A stretch of DNA of 64,000 nucleotides, from positions 8,671,810 to 8,735,809 of the forward strand of contig OZ038435.1 of NCBI GenBank assembly GCA_964036275.1. Direction: 5' to 3'. This DNA comes from Litoditis marina (lineage: Eukaryota > Nematoda > Chromadorea > Rhabditida > Rhabditidae). Every line of letters begins with the position of its first letter. The first letter of the stretch is position 1. Position numbers and translations under genes: made by a program. This document shows positions 43,189 to 56,499 of the stretch, one piece after another. The notes beneath the pieces were generated by a model. That model did not search any database. It was not told the DNA's origin and saw only the letters and a program-made list of their open reading frames with translations.

Positions 43189-43566
43189 ATTGGCGCTAAA
43201 TCATTGCCCTCCTCCTCTCAACTGCAACCCGATCGGGGTAGATAGGGCATTGGTCAATCACTAACTACCGGCTAGCTGCTGGCTAGCGATGGTACCACCG
43301 TGTCAACGCCGTTATGATGGTACTGATACGCCCGTTCGCGAGTGTGCACTGTTGTCTGGTAATGTACTGCAAATTGTGATTTCGTACACCAGTGAGGTAC
43401 TATTCAACAAACATGGACCCTTGTTGTTCCAAGTACGTGAAAGATTGGCGCTAAATTATTGCCCTCCTCTCAACTCTACAACCCGATCGGGCTAGATGGG
43501 CACTCATTGGTCAATCACTAACAACCGGCTATCTGCTGGCTAGCGATGGTACCACCGTGTCACCCC
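43189..43566 (+). repeat. Direct duplication of a roughly 120-bp block
   Basis: 43,189-43,308 and 43,444-43,566 align well: both contain gattggcgctaaat, cattggtcaatcactaac and gctagcgatggtaccaccgt. The offset is about 256 bp, separated by about 135 unrelated bases. Small insertions distinguish the copies. Confidence 0.8.
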
Positions 43567-44582
43567 CACGCGCCCTTTGTTCTCGCTCGCTGGTCTTGGC
43601 GCCTGCGACCATTGATAGCCGGCACGTTGTGTGAACCGCGCGGTCAGAGATTTGGAGATTGGGGTTATGAAAGATGAACTGTAAACTTGGTTCTGGCCAG
43701 ACTAGAAATCTAGTCGAGTGAACGTATCTCGGTTAACAACGCTACCAGAGTTGGGTAGATTCTAGGCACTTTAGGGATTGTGTGGGTAGGCAGTAGGCAG
43801 GTATGACTGCTGGGTTTAATATATACTATTTTTTATATCGCTCTTAGCAGTTCAGTTTTCGTAAGGTGCTCATTCTATTCTAACTTTCACCACGCTTATC
43901 GGACATTTTCTCTTCCAACACTTTGCTATCGGGTTCTAACTGACTCCGATGCAAACTAGCGTCGATGGGACTATGACTATGCCGGCTGTCTGTGTCCGTA
44001 ATGGTAACCTCATTCGGTAGTCAGTTTCATAGTGTTTTATTGCACAATGAGATCATTCATGCGCGCGTTGAGCCGACTGGTATTTAGATAGTCGATATAG
44101 GGTATGTCTGGCTGAATTGGACTGGGAAGTCAAATTGGCGAGGTTGTGTAGGGTAGATAAACTTTTGTTGCTTCACAGTTGCTTCACTTTGAGGAATTTA
44201 GACATTAGTACTTGAAGAAGAGCATCAATATGCAGTTTTCTGCTACGCTGATTATTCGCATCCGTGTTTATACTGATTATAGATTGCTGTAATTTAGTGA
44301 TGATTCGCAGGATTTGTTCTTATTCAGAGAGTAACAGTCTCCAACTAGGAGTTGGTCGTAGTAGAGTGAAGCACGAAGCATTAGTTCGGTCATTTTCGCG
44401 TGTTATTTATCGGTTCGATTCCGATTAGTCTTTGCGCCGAAGAAAATTTCAGCATGTGATGCGCTCTGCAGTCGTGCTGGCTGACTCGAGTTTTTCTATC
44501 TTTGTGATATTTACGAAACTTGGAACAGTAGGAACAGTCCTCTTTTGTGTGTTGTAAGGTTGTAAGTATGGTAAGTGTGTTC

Positions 44583-44850
44583 GTGATCAAACTACAAAAT
44601 AAACACAGCATATGGGAACGTTATGACTCTGATCTGTAGCCTCCTAGGACGTGATCAAACTATAAACACGCCTCGATGAAACATTATGATGCAGTGTGAA
44701 CCCATTCTTTTACGCATGACAGTACTCTTATCTTCTTGCATGTAAGTTTAGTCTGAAATGCGCATTGTGATCAAAACACAAAAACTTCCAATGATACCAT
44801 ATGACTGTGTCTCCTGGGTCGGTGTCCTAGCGATCAAACTACAAACCAGC
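44583..44850. repeat. Cluster of GATCAAACTACAA half-sites
   Basis: gatcaaactacaaa occurs near 44,583 and 44,832, with a variant (gatcaaactataaac) near 44,652 and a weaker one near 44,770. At least two copies are followed by a similar ccgatgaaacattatga segment. They look like truncated members of the hairpin family arranged as direct repeats. Confidence 0.6.
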
Positions 44851-45769
44851 CCGATGAAACATTATGATTGTGTCTGTCTGCTGTTTCTGGAATGACCGTT
44901 ATATATCGAGTGTATTGCTGGCCCGTTTGGTTTCAATCGTTGGCTTGACTCGTCGTTTTTCTTCCTCTGACATAGTTTGATGCTATCGACAGGCAAGTGC
45001 GTACAGTTGTATACGGTTTCTGTGATCAGGTTCAAGGCGAATTGAGATAAACCTCGGGACAGTTGCTGTTAAGCGACATTGTACAATGGAAGTGACTCTA
45101 AAGAGGTGGTTTTGGGTCTAGAGTCTAGATTCGTTGTAGGCAGAGTGTCAGTTCAAGTGCTTTTGAGGAGTACTGTTATTTGGCACGGGCCAATTCACAC
45201 TATGATTCCGTACTTTACGAACTTTTCTGGTCATCAGGGCTTTAGCCGAGCAAAACTTCGATCGACTTCGAGTCTTGTGTAGTTGACGACGGGGTTATTA
45301 TTAACGATTCGGTATGGACGGAAAACGGGTAGCTTTTAAAGAGAATTCAAAGCGATGTCAACCCCAACCTACCTCCGCGTCTTAATATGATATAGTGCGA
45401 TGGAGTGAACTATCGATTTCGACTCTCAGTCGGACGGTCGTCCTTCAGTTGTACCTCCTCTCTCGTTCGTCTCTCTCTCTGTCTTTTTATGACTCGCACT
45501 CTCTCGCACTCTCTCTCTGTCTGTTGCCCGCGCGGCACCCAGATTCGACCTCTGTTTCCCGGCAAATTGTCCGATGATCCACACTGTTTTGTTATGATGA
45601 TACGCTCGTTTGCGAGAGTTCCTTGATATTTTTGTTCTCTTTCTCTTTCTCTTTTACCTCTTCTTATTCTCGACTTTTTCTTGCAACTCACCTCTCATTG
45701 TTTTCCAAATTTTCCATTCGGCTCTACTCTTTGAAAACCTCGTGCAATGTAATGGTCAGTAGATCGAAG

Positions 45770-45860
45770 ATGTAGAGATACAGATAGAGAGAGGAAGAGA
45801 GAGAGAGAGGGAGAGAGAGTTGTGAAGGGGTGGAGAGTGGCAGAGGGAGAGAGGGCAAGA
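45770..45860 (+). repeat. GA-rich microsatellite
   Basis: A run of gagagagaga with interruptions on the plus strand. It faces a CT-rich block at about 45,465-45,520. Confidence 0.8.
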
Positions 45861-46504
45861 GGTTGGGCTGTTGTAATGGTGTCAACAACACGCGCACAAT
45901 AAACACAAGAAGCGCGTAGACTGTGGGTTTGTGGGTCGTGTCTCATTTGACTCCGTAATGAATAATCGATTAATTGATTTGCTTTCTAATCGACAGTATC
46001 GCTATTGTCACTATTGTACTGGAAACTTCAATCGATAGTAATTGCAACTACCTTGTCTGAAGTTTTTCTCGAAGAGAACACTATACTACACTATATAATT
46101 TTTGTGTTAGAGTTCGTACACTACAAGTACCAACAATGATCTCTGGTTATCTGTTATTGTTTTTCATCGGAACCGTAATGAAAGATGAGGGACCTGGTGA
46201 GAATTCTAGAGAGTTATGTGTTCAATGTGTGATCTGGAACTCGAAAGATACAGTACACCATTATCACACTGCTACAGTATTCCATCGTGTATCGGTAGGG
46301 CACTGACTATGCCAGTTGACCATCTGATCCCGCCGCGCCAGTGTGTTGCATTGTTGGTATACGATGTTGGCACTAATCGCGTGTGCGTAGCTCTTCCAGG
46401 TGTTCTCTCGCCTGTCTGTCGCCCTCCACTCTCGCCACACTCTCTCGTTCCCTATGGATGGGTCAGAGCTGGCTGGCGGCCATTTCTTCTTGCTGCGGCC
46501 TATT

Positions 46505-46840
46505 CACGCATAACACTACTAGACGATCTCCGTTTCACAAAGTCTTTGTTTTCACTACTCAAAAGGGCATAAACGTGAAATTGACGTGAAAGTTACGTGA
46601 AAACGTAAACTTGGTTTCTTCTGTCTAGGGGTACATTGATTCTCTCGGTGAGAATCTGTTAACGGTGTCACGCACCTTCCACGTCGAGTCTAGTGGTGGT
46701 ATGTCGTACTTATGTACTCTTTCTAAACTATTCAAATATAACACTTGTAGACGATCTCTGTTTCAAAGTCTCTGTTTTCCCTACTCAAAAGAGCACACAC
46801 GTGGATTTGACGCTAAACTTGCGTAGAGAGTTGACTTTGG
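46505..46840 (+). repeat. Diverged direct repeat with tagacgatctc core
   Basis: A block near 46,520 (tagacgatctccgtttcaca, then ctactcaaaagggca) recurs near 46,750 (tagacgatctctgtttcaaa, then ctactcaaaagagca), about 230 bp apart. Both copies are followed by acgtg-rich sequence. Confidence 0.7.
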
Positions 46841-47369
46841 TCCCTGAATAGGTTAGCCGGTCTAGACGTTTGCGTGCTGAACAAGCATTTCTCGCACACA
46901 ACTTGTGTTTTGATGCTGTTCCTGTGTTGTTTCTGATAGAAAGTGTCTTTTTCTTCTAATCCAAGTTTCGTAAATACCGTTCAACGTGGATTATTTTCAC
47001 TTTTTTCCATATTCTGAGTGGTGGGATGGATGGTAGGAGACTTTTTTAGCCCGTTCTTTGACGTTAAATACGTGTTTCTCGAAAGGTCGAAAGTCGTGAT
47101 TTGAAAATATTCTGAATTCTGCTCTTCCTTGTGGAAAACGACATTTCATTCCTCTCTTGTGGTGCTATTAATAGTTGGAAATTGGTTTCTGGAATCATAG
47201 ATTTGTATCTCTGTCCTCTGCGTCTCAAACTTTGCTCCATTCGTGTTATAGTTAATGGAATTGATTGAAATGTGCATTGTTTTTGCTTCTATTCGTATTC
47301 CGCCCGCAGCCTTCTCTCGCTGGTCTTTTTTCGGCCTATCTGACTACGCATAACGCCCCTTCACTCTTT

Positions 47370-47374
47370 ATCTC

Positions 47375-47433
<59 letters not shown>

Positions 47434-47660
47434 GTTTTACTCTTTTTGTATTTCTTTATCTCTATCTCTCTGTGTGTTTCTCTCCCTCTCTGTTTCTCTA
47501 TAGACCTTTCTATCTCTTCAGTTTTTTATTGGTCTCCATTTTCCTCTCTCTCTCTCCATCTCTTTGATCCTTCTCTCTCTTTCTCAGTTTCTCGCTCTCT
47601 CTTATACTGTCTCTCTCACTATCTCCATCCTCTCTCCTCTCTTTCTCTATCCCGTCTGAG
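47370..47660 (+). repeat. Long (CT)n microsatellite and CT-rich tract
   Basis: An almost pure CT run of about 60 bases (about 47,375-47,433) is followed by about 230 bases of interrupted ctctctct. The serine/leucine-rich open frames across it are artefacts of the repeat. Confidence 0.9.
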
Positions 47661-48299
47661 CTGAATTGCCTCCCGCTTCATTTGAACGACTCGGGATTAA
47701 TTACAAATGTTAATATCCTTACAAAGGGGCCTAACATTTCCTTGTTTTCATTACAAGGCTTAATATACACTAAAGGGAGGAGTCTCAAGGTATTCTGACC
47801 ACTCTCGAGCGAACCGTTTGGTTAGTTAAATCTGTTTCAATATAAAAATGCTGAAACTATATTGGAAAATGTTGTTCGTTACAAAAGGTGTAAATTAGGT
47901 GACGAAAGAAGGTGTTATTTTGACAATAAGAATACCAGTGCCAGTCAGCTGGTTCGTAGTTGCCCGGTGGTGGCCAACAAATCATGCACTTCTGTTCAAT
48001 TAGTTGATAAGCAAGGAGAGGGTTCTTGTAGAATCGATGAAGGACATGAACAGTTCTCAATGTATTCTTCTGAAATGTGAGGTCTTGTTCTTCTTCTTTT
48101 TCGGGATTTGACTCCAGGCTTGCATAGGGGGTGACTGGTTGTTTTTGTGGCCGGCTCCCATGGATTAGTTGAACGTATGGCTTGTCCTCAGGGGGGCAGC
48201 TACACTTCTAATGCATTCCACCGTCTCGGACTCGGACTTTCGTTCAAATGTCACGTCATCTAGAGTAGGTTATTCTGAAGAAGGACGGTGTTTTTGGGG

Positions 48300-49215
48300 G
48301 TAGGAGCGACCAACACCCTGGTTGTAGTTTGAACTCCAACCATACGTAAAGTAGTTCCCTACCGGACTGAGAAATGTGACCATGAGCGACGCCGAAAAGT
48401 GAGCATGTGTAAGCGAAAAGTACGATATAATCACATTTTTGTCCTGAGTTATGCCTTTTCACCAGTATGCAACGAGAATTATCCTCAAAAATGATCATAC
48501 GTCGATCGAAGTCCAGCAAAAGTGAGCATCAGTCAACATCGAAATAAGGGGCTAGTTTACGTATGCCTCCAACATGGGAATCACACTACAAACACAGCGC
48601 TGTAGGGCAACCTATACCTTTGGGCCGTTTGGGCTTACGCTTCTAATGCATTCCATCATCATCTGACTCATAGGTGAGATAGTGTCGGTTAGAGGGTTGG
48701 CAGAGTTCAACATCTCTCATTGAAAAAAGCAAAACGGTATAGGTCCGCTCTTGGTAATTTTGAATTAGTCACAAAATTTCGGAATAGTTATCGGTCTCTC
48801 CAGCCCGGCATGAGAAAAGTAAAGCGTCCCCCGGTTACCTAACCGTAGTATCGCACCTATGATCTGACTTGGACTTTGTTCGAATGTCATCTGTAGCAAA
48901 TTTTGTTTGTAGTGTGATCTCGATATTGTACGAGCTTGCACCGTAAACTACAAACTGAGCGGGATGGTACAGCTTATAGATATTCACCTACACTTCTAAT
49001 GCATTCCACCATCTGACTTTGTTAAATGTCATCATCTGACTTTTTTCAAATGGCACGTCATCTATATGGCTATTTCAAAGAAGAGGGCGGTTACTTGGTG
49101 GGATATAGGGAGTGACCAGATTGTGTTTGTACTTTGATCTCATTACGCGCCCTAGTTCACCGATCCCGATTTTCCCGACCGAAAACAACAAACTCAAACT
49201 ACAATTACAGCGTGA
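48300..49215. repeat. Group of degenerate GTAGTTTGATC hairpin copies
   Basis: Arms are visible at about 48,320, 48,585, 48,906/48,952 and 49,126/49,195. Right arms are followed by a shared tail resembling acagcgtgatagggtcaccta and, in several copies, ttctaatgcattccacca. This tail shows that a longer element, not just the arms, has been copied. Confidence 0.65.
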
Positions 49216-49724
49216 TAGGGTCACCTACACCGTTTAGGCGTTGGGCCTGCTTCTGGAAGAGTAAATCCTGTAGATGTTCCGATACCGCTGCAGCGAGTTT
49301 GTCAGGTTTTTTCAGTTAAAATTGTGATTTCACAACTGTTTCAATGGGTTGTTGTTGATCCACCTGATGTTTATTTCTGATACTTTTTGCTGACAACAGG
49401 ATTCTGCCCTTGGGGGCATAGGCTGGACATGGTCGTTGGTTACTAAACATTGAAGCCTCGATAACACTGATAGACCGTGAGATCGTTGATACTTGATGTG
49501 TATCTGTTGGGGTGTTGTACGTGAATGTTGGCATTTCCTCCATGAAAGTCACATGCCTTGTCTTATTCCAAAATAGTGCTCTTTCATACTAATTCAATCC
49601 GCCACTTCTAGTTCCTGTTCCCTTTTGAGGCTGAAAAGGCGGAAGCCTCAAAAGGCTGTAAACAAGACTGCAACCTGCAGACAAATAACTTGCGAACTTG
49701 CGATGTCTCGGTTTCACTGTTATT

Positions 49725-49790
49725 AGAGAGAGAGAGAGAGAGAGAGACAAGAGGGAGAGCGAAAGAGAGAAGAGGGAGAGAGAGAGAGAA
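49725..49790 (+). repeat. GA microsatellite
   Basis: gagagagagagagagagaga with interruptions (gagggagagcgaaagagaga). Confidence 0.85.
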
Positions 49791-50173
49791 CCAGCCAGGC
49801 TGCAGATTTAAGCTAGTAATTACTTTGTTATCGAGCAAAGATCAAACTAGATGTACCAGCCGTAAGTTTTTTTTTCATGACTTTGGCGTGGAATCTTAAA
49901 AAGTCTGTTTTTTTTCTATTTCACACTTTTCTAATTTGTAGAAGTAGTAGATTCTCGTACAAATCGTCGAATTAGCACCTGATAACCCGATACAAATAGA
50001 ACAAATCTCATCTCGGAATTGTATTGCAATTCCTCTAAGTACGTATTGAATCTCTAGCGAATCTAATGGTTCGATTTGTGAAGTATGTTGCTACATAGAC
50101 AGCTATGTGAGGTTGCACTTATACATTCTGCAAATGAGATCTATGGTTTGGACTCTTTCACTCACTATGTCTC

Positions 50174-50342
50174 CATACACCAGTAAGGTCTGACTAATTG
50201 ACGGTAAGTAATCCGTTTCCTGCTTCAAAACGTGAAAATTAACGATTTTTTGCCAAAATTAGACGAATTTTCATGTTTTCGACAAAAAAGTAATCCGTTT
50301 TTCGACTCTTTCTGACTATTCGGACAGCTTTACTGTGGTATG
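50174..50342 (+). repeat. 169-bp short inverted-end element
   Basis: Same family as the elements in MDH2 introns 2 and 4: starts catacaccagtaaggtctga and ends ggacagctttactgtggtatg. Confidence 0.8.
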
Positions 50343-50373
50343 TATGTCTCTCTCTCCCTCCCTCACTATTCGC

Positions 50374-50406
<33 letters not shown>

Positions 50407-50410
50407 AACT
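50343..50410 (+). repeat. CT microsatellite adjacent to the inverted-end element
   Basis: A tctctctccctccctcac tract leads into a ctctctctctctctc run, beginning right after the end of the 169-bp element. Confidence 0.8.
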
Positions 50411-50759
50411 GTCTTTTTATTTTGTCTATCTCTTTTAACCTCAGTTGTTATTTCGCTTTGTTCAATTGTTTTTTTACTTAAACTTAATTGAGGACCATCT
50501 TTCAATCAGCAACTGGATCATGTGGCGGCTGTCACGTACAACAGGAAAACATGCACAGAAAACGTTCATTTCTGTACTAGTATCACGTTTTTACGTGATC
50601 TTTTGTTTCATAACTGTACCTTAAGTGCGCTTGTTTGGTGTCTAAGTTAGACCGTAACTACTAACTACCACTAATTAGGTAGTTTTATCGATTTTATCAA
50701 CTGTTTGATCACGAATGTGATTTTTTGTATAGAATGGTGGATTTGGGTGAAGCAAATTT

Positions 50760-51120
50760 CAATTTGAATGGGTTTTACTTGGGAGAGAGTGGAGGAGATA
50801 GAGAGAGAGTGAGAGAGTTAGCAGAGAGAGAGAGGGAGAGAGAGAGAGAGTTAGCAGAGAGAGAGAGAGAGAACGATGGTTTAGAGAATCAATGTGAAGA
50901 GAGACAGGGAGATAGTGTGAAGATAGAGCGAGAGAGAGATGTTGTCAACTGACAGCACAGAGAGAGACAGAAAGAGAGCATATAGTAAAGAGAGAGAGAG
51001 AAATGAAAGTAAGTAAGAGAGACTTATTGTAGGTTCTAGGTAGACCGAGAGACAAAGGTTAGAAAGAACATATCAGGCCGAGAGTTGGAGAGGGAGAGGC
51101 TAGAGACGCAGAGAGGGCAG
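50760..51120 (+). repeat. GA-rich tract of about 360 bp
   Basis: Interrupted gagagaga and agagagagttagcagagag units, with short higher-order repeats. It is nearly pure purine on the plus strand for long stretches. Confidence 0.8.
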
Positions 51121-51801
51121 AGATATGTTTTTTGTCTGCTTATAGCGTTGGTACGGGCCAGCCAACCACGCTCTATAACCACATTACATCGCCCAGTCAT
51201 GAAGGTTTGAGAAGAAATAGATATGCAAGAGGGAGGTTTTTGATGAAATCAATACTCCTTCTATTGTTATGGCGAGGGAAGAGAGAAAGAGGGAGAGGGG
51301 GGGGAGAGAGAATGTGTGAGAGAGAGAAAAACAGAGGGATAGGCTTGGAAGTTTGGCTCTTGCTGAACTTCATGAAGTACAGGTGCGAAAGTTGGAGTGA
51401 TTTGTAGTTTGTAGTGTGAACCCAAACTTTTATTTCTGTTAGATGTGCCATTTGAGCATGGATTGTTCTGTGCTCGTGAACATTTTACTCTTTACAACAC
51501 TGTTTTTACTGGTTGCATGCTGCTCTGCAGCTCTGCACATACCACATTGTATAGTGTATAAAGTACCTCGAACCCGCGAATGTTTTCGCAGTTCAAAATC
51601 AAAATACAATCGTGTGTGGCCCCCGCCGCCAGTAGTGATAAGTACCCGTTAGTTACTAGGCGACGTCCGCTTTTTTCGAATTACCAAACATCGTTCGAAA
51701 TGGGTTGGGCTATATAGAACAGTACCTTTGCTTACTTGGGTATTTGATCTCAGTTCTGGAGTTCTGGTACTCACCGACGACCAGCCCTCCGTCGCGCTTT
51801 A

Positions 51802-51802
<1 letters not shown>

Positions 51803-51852
<50 letters not shown>

Positions 51853-51930
51853 TTCGCTCTCTCTCTCTATTTCTCTCTTTCTCTTTCTCTCTATTTCTCT
51901 CTTTCTCTCGTTTTCTCTATGTTGACCTCG
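51803..51930 (+). repeat. CT microsatellite
   Basis: About 45 bases of pure CT, then interrupted atttctctctttctctc units. Confidence 0.9.
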
Positions 51931-52778
51931 TCTTCATCCCTATTCCCTTCCTAGTAACTAAATGTTTGTACTCTAGGTAGCAACCTTGTACAAAAACTGA
52001 TCTTTGGTCTCAAAAAAAGTGATCTTCGCTCTCAATAAGTCATGTATGTGTTTTATCGTCACCACCCTTTCCACGTTGTTTGCATAGCTCTGCAGCCAAA
52101 CGAGTGTGCTCTACTAGCACACTCTCGATTTGGATATCTGCCAAAAACACGAAAAACTCGATTTCAGACTCCTAACCTAAGACTTAACGCATTTACCCCC
52201 AATGACTTGAGTTTTTCTGTAGTTGGCGTAAATAGTATGGTTACGCTAACAGAGATTGTCACATGTAAGTGTCACTTTTGAATTGTGCTGTGTTTTTACA
52301 CGTATTACGGGATATGCTATGTATTCTTGGCTTCTGAAGAATAATTCGCTAGTAACGTAGTGTGGAAACTGTTTTCTGAGCTTTTACAGTCATCAAGTTT
52401 GTTGCTCATCCAATCCGGGCCCATTTCCTATTTAGTTGTGTAGGGGAAGCCAGAATCGGATTCTACCCGTGATGTGCGGGTGGATACTAAGAATAACAGC
52501 CGGATTGTGCTTTTGGGTGATTCAGTGGGAACTAGGAACCGTTTTGGTTATTTTGGTCAACCATAGATATAGGGGAGGTGCGACATTCAACTGAGTTCTC
52601 TGATAAAGAAGGACTTTTAGGTGACCCAATTGTTAATGTCTTGAAAACAGCACCCTCTAGATTTTGAGGAGTATTCTGTTGAAGAAGAAGCATTACGTCG
52701 ATACGTGTATGAATCACAAACGGTGTATTGGAAACTTGAAAGGTCCAGACGGGACATACTATAAATGATACATGATAG

Positions 52779-52902
52779 TTAAAGAAGGACGATTATGTGG
52801 TCCAATCGCAACGGTTCAGTCCTTTAAACTGCAATACACTTTTCAATTGCAGTTTAAAGGACCGTTGACACGGGATTGGTCCACTTTATCGTCCTTTTTT
52901 AA
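52779..52902. repeat. 124-bp TTAA palindrome
   Basis: Family member in non-coding DNA, bounded by TTAA. It has the gattatgtggtccaatcgca variant and inner arms cctttaaactgcaat / attgcagtttaaagg. Confidence 0.9.
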
Positions 52903-54562
52903 GATTGCGTTGAGAGGTCTTGAGAGAGGGGGCCGAGTTCAGTTTTTGAGCAGACCAAGTTTGAGTTGTTCTCTTTTTCTTTTTTGTGGTGTCCATTTCA
53001 GGCAGGTTTTAGCCGCCAGCTTGAAACCCATAAATGTGAATCACTTAGTGACGTGACTTAGCCCCAACATCCCCCCCTATTTACAACATGGCGCCCTTTT
53101 CATTATATCGCTTGTTTGGGAGGCGGAGGAGGGAAAAATGAGGTGGTTGTGAGAATGGCATCACTTTCAGCTGACTTGGGGTTGTTTTGGAGGGATTTGA
53201 AAAAAAAACAGTTTTCTAGACAATCTACTGGTTGAGAAGATTGGTGTAGTCGTAAATTTTTTGCAGAAAAAAGTGAACCAAATTAGCTACAACTTTCAGC
53301 TGGGTCGAGTAGTGAAATTGAAAACAGTTTTCCTCACAACTTTAAGTTTTATAAGAAAGTTCCCTCGGCGCTGTGGTTTTTGTATGAAAATCAAGAGTTC
53401 CCTTGCCCTCTGCGACCGTATCTTTTGTCGCTTGATTTGGCCTCATTTCTATTTAGGCGGGGGGGGGGGGATATCCTCATCTCTACTGCTGATTTGCATA
53501 CTGGCGCGCGAGGAGAGACACTGTATACCGGTCTGTCTCTGGACACCTAGTCGACCGGTTCTCCTCTCTACACGTCTGGCACTCTCCTTTGTCGGCCGGA
53601 CTCTCTACTGTCCTCTTTGCGTCTGACTTCTCTCTAACTCTATCCGTATATCTTCATGTCTATCTCTGCCTGCATGTTTGTCTATCTCTATCCTCCCTCA
53701 TCTTTCCTTTTTTGCTGCCACCATTTTTGTGACAAGGATTGTAGTTGTTGTCCTTTCAAACTATAATAAGAGAAAGAGGAAGTACGGGAGAACGTATTGG
53801 GATATCGCATGCACACATATTACGTCATCATGTGTGGAGCGTAGTTTTAGGGTACATAATTAGAACTTTCACGCGCGTTTGGTAGTAAACAGCTGTAAAT
53901 TGAAGCACTGTTCACGTATTACGCAGTTGATGTGTGTTACAACTAAGAGCATTTCTAAAATAGCTGGAATACATTTTTGAGATGTATCTGATTTAGGGCG
54001 AGGTCTAGGTTATTCGGTCAGTAGTGAGTTTGAAGTGAATTTGCGTCCTAGAACAGACAGTTCCGAAATGTGTCTAAAAAAGGATGCGTAGGAAACTGAA
54101 AAGAGATGGTCGTCTTAGCTTGAAAACAGATCTCTGAGCTTCTTCTATCTCAAAAACTGGCTCAAGTTCTGTCTGGGTCCGACTTTTAGCGTACGATAAT
54201 CATGTTCTACTACAAGGACGGGGCTCAGTATGACTTTTGTACTTGAGATCTACTCCGTTACGAGAAATGTGCGTAGAATAGAACATGGGGCTACTTTCCT
54301 GTAGGTATTAGTCTAAGTCGCTCAAATCCACTACATGGTCGCAAGTCATGATAACTAGCCCTCTTTCATTGAACAGTTTGGCGTGGTCGTCGGGAGCAGC
54401 TCTTTTTACTTGTATTTGAATCCGTATATCGTTTTATTATGAGTTCAACATCAGGGTAGGGATAACCAAAAAATCGACATTTTGGTAGTACGATCCGCAT
54501 TCCTGAAAAAATTAGCAACTTTGTTGTATCAATTCACTGTTCGCTCTTGACTTTTCACGAAC

Positions 54563-54686
54563 TTAAAGAAGGACGATTATGTGGTCCAATCGCAACGATT
54601 CAGTCCTTTAAACTGAAATACATTTTTCAGTTGCAGTTTAAATGACCGTTGACACGGGATTGGTCCACATAATCGTCCTTCTTTAA
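54563..54686. repeat. 124-bp TTAA palindrome
   Basis: Bounded by TTAA and very close in sequence to 52,779-52,902 (same gtggtccaatcgcaacg variant), 1784 bp away. Confidence 0.9.
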
Positions 54687-55916
54687 CACTGCATCTAGTG
54701 TTGTCGATGAAAAAGTTCGAAGACAGCTCGAGTGGGTAATTTGTGGTCTGTGGTTATCTTGAAGCTTCCATCTCCGCTTTTCGCTGAGCTGCCAATTGGA
54801 GGCGTTTTTCTCTCTGTTGGACGGAAGCCTGATCTTGGCAGTTATTCACTGACTTTAACGTATTTACTCGAGCTCCTGCTATTTTGTGAACTGAGACACT
54901 GTTAATAAGAGGGCTGTTAGATTGTGTCATTGTTGAGGGCCTTGCTGAACCTATACAACAAGAAATACAAACATAGTTTTTCGGGGTTTTTTCGCGTTGT
55001 TGGCACTTTCTCGTCCTCGCTATCGAAAAGTCATTTTTTGCCCGAATCCCCTTTTATTATCTGAAATTTGCTCACGTCTCAGTTCAAACATCGTAAATAT
55101 CAAGGAAGTTATGTTTGGCGGGATTTTTTTGGTAGCGATCGCAAGCAGCGGCTCTGTGTTTCATCTGGCTAATGTGTGTTTGTATATGAAGCCGGTTATC
55201 ATAATGTGGCTTACGGGCCTCGCGATTGGGCAGAAGTGATGAACGATGCTCCACTCAACGACAATTTGCCACCTCAACACAGCTATTTTACGAGGAGCTT
55301 TCAAGTTGAACGTCGGTTTGAGATTCGAGATTTATGTTTGCGGGAAATTTGTGGTACTTAACCGAATCTGACCCTCCTATTTCATGTGTATAACTGACAG
55401 CTATCGATCTTTCGACAGTTTAGATCGATCTCTAATTCAGTACGTGGTCAACACGTCGTTTCTCGACGGGAAACTGTGATTCTGATCTTTGTGCTCTCGT
55501 CATAATCCAGGAATATGTGGTTATTCGTGATTCAGCTGGTACCAGCCGGTTTCTATTTCTCGCACGCAGAAACTTGGCCTGATTATCAGTGGGTTCACCC
55601 ATGGTTTACCCCTATGACCGACCCTATACTTTGGTTCTGTTTGTTATGTACACACACCTGCAGATCACGCCCCGACTGCCCATAATATATTTTCAACATG
55701 AAATGCGCGCGATCGCACGTGCTCCGTCTACGTCAACATGGTGTCATGAACTTGGTCCGAAATAAACTGGCATTTCAGTCAGGTGAAACGTGTAAAAACG
55801 TGGCGTGTCGAATTGGAGTGGAAACGTGCATCGAGAAGTTGCATACTCGATCATGCGTCTACATGTTTTACGCGACTATATTAGTTCTTTACGTAGTTAA
55901 TCGATCGGCAGTGGAG

Positions 55917-55949
<33 letters not shown>
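55917..55949 (+). repeat. (GT)n microsatellite
   Basis: About 15 uninterrupted GT units. This is the only GT run of this size that I saw in the window. Confidence 0.95.
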
Positions 55950-55950
<1 letters not shown>

Positions 55951-56431
55951 AACAGTTTTTGCGTTGCTTTGCGTTGAGATCGGCTGGGGTTTTTTCCCCG
56001 TAGTCCCCTATCGTTGCTGGACATGTGATTGTAGTTTGGTGTGTGGTGCCATCTTGCTCTCGGATCGGATGGGTGTTTGTTGATAGAACTTGGATGAACT
56101 CTCTAAATTCATCTCGGTTAGCATTCTCGGTTTAGTGGCCGATCTGCCCTCGGAATGCTTCTTTTATTATTATTTGCTGTTGGCCTCATAAAAATGGAGC
56201 GTGGTTCGTACCAGTACAGCGCGACGCTCGGCGGTTTTTCATACCTTCCCTTGATTTGTTGAAACGCCAGAGTTATGGGCATAAAATAGGTGCCAGTTGA
56301 TCTTCGTAGATATTTCTATGGAAAGTCTACCGAAAAGATGGCTCGAAACTGGATTGTTTCGTCTGGACTCGCAGGCTGTACGAGTGGAAATGTCGTCAGA
56401 CGATGAACATAGGGCGAATGATGAATCATCG

Positions 56432-56499
56432 TTGTAGTTTGATCACGATTGCACCATAGTTTCAAACGTCGACGGAAAAGCAGCTGGATCAAACTACAA
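56432..56499. repeat. TTGTAGTTTGATC hairpin
   Basis: Perfect 13-bp arms at 56,432-56,444 and 56,487-56,499. The right arm is followed by acatagcgagatatggcaac, the tail seen in other copies. Confidence 0.85.

Noticed and set aside
47265..47664. Serine/leucine-rich open frames over the CT tract
   Set aside because: They are translations of a (CT)n repeat and lack any other coding signal.
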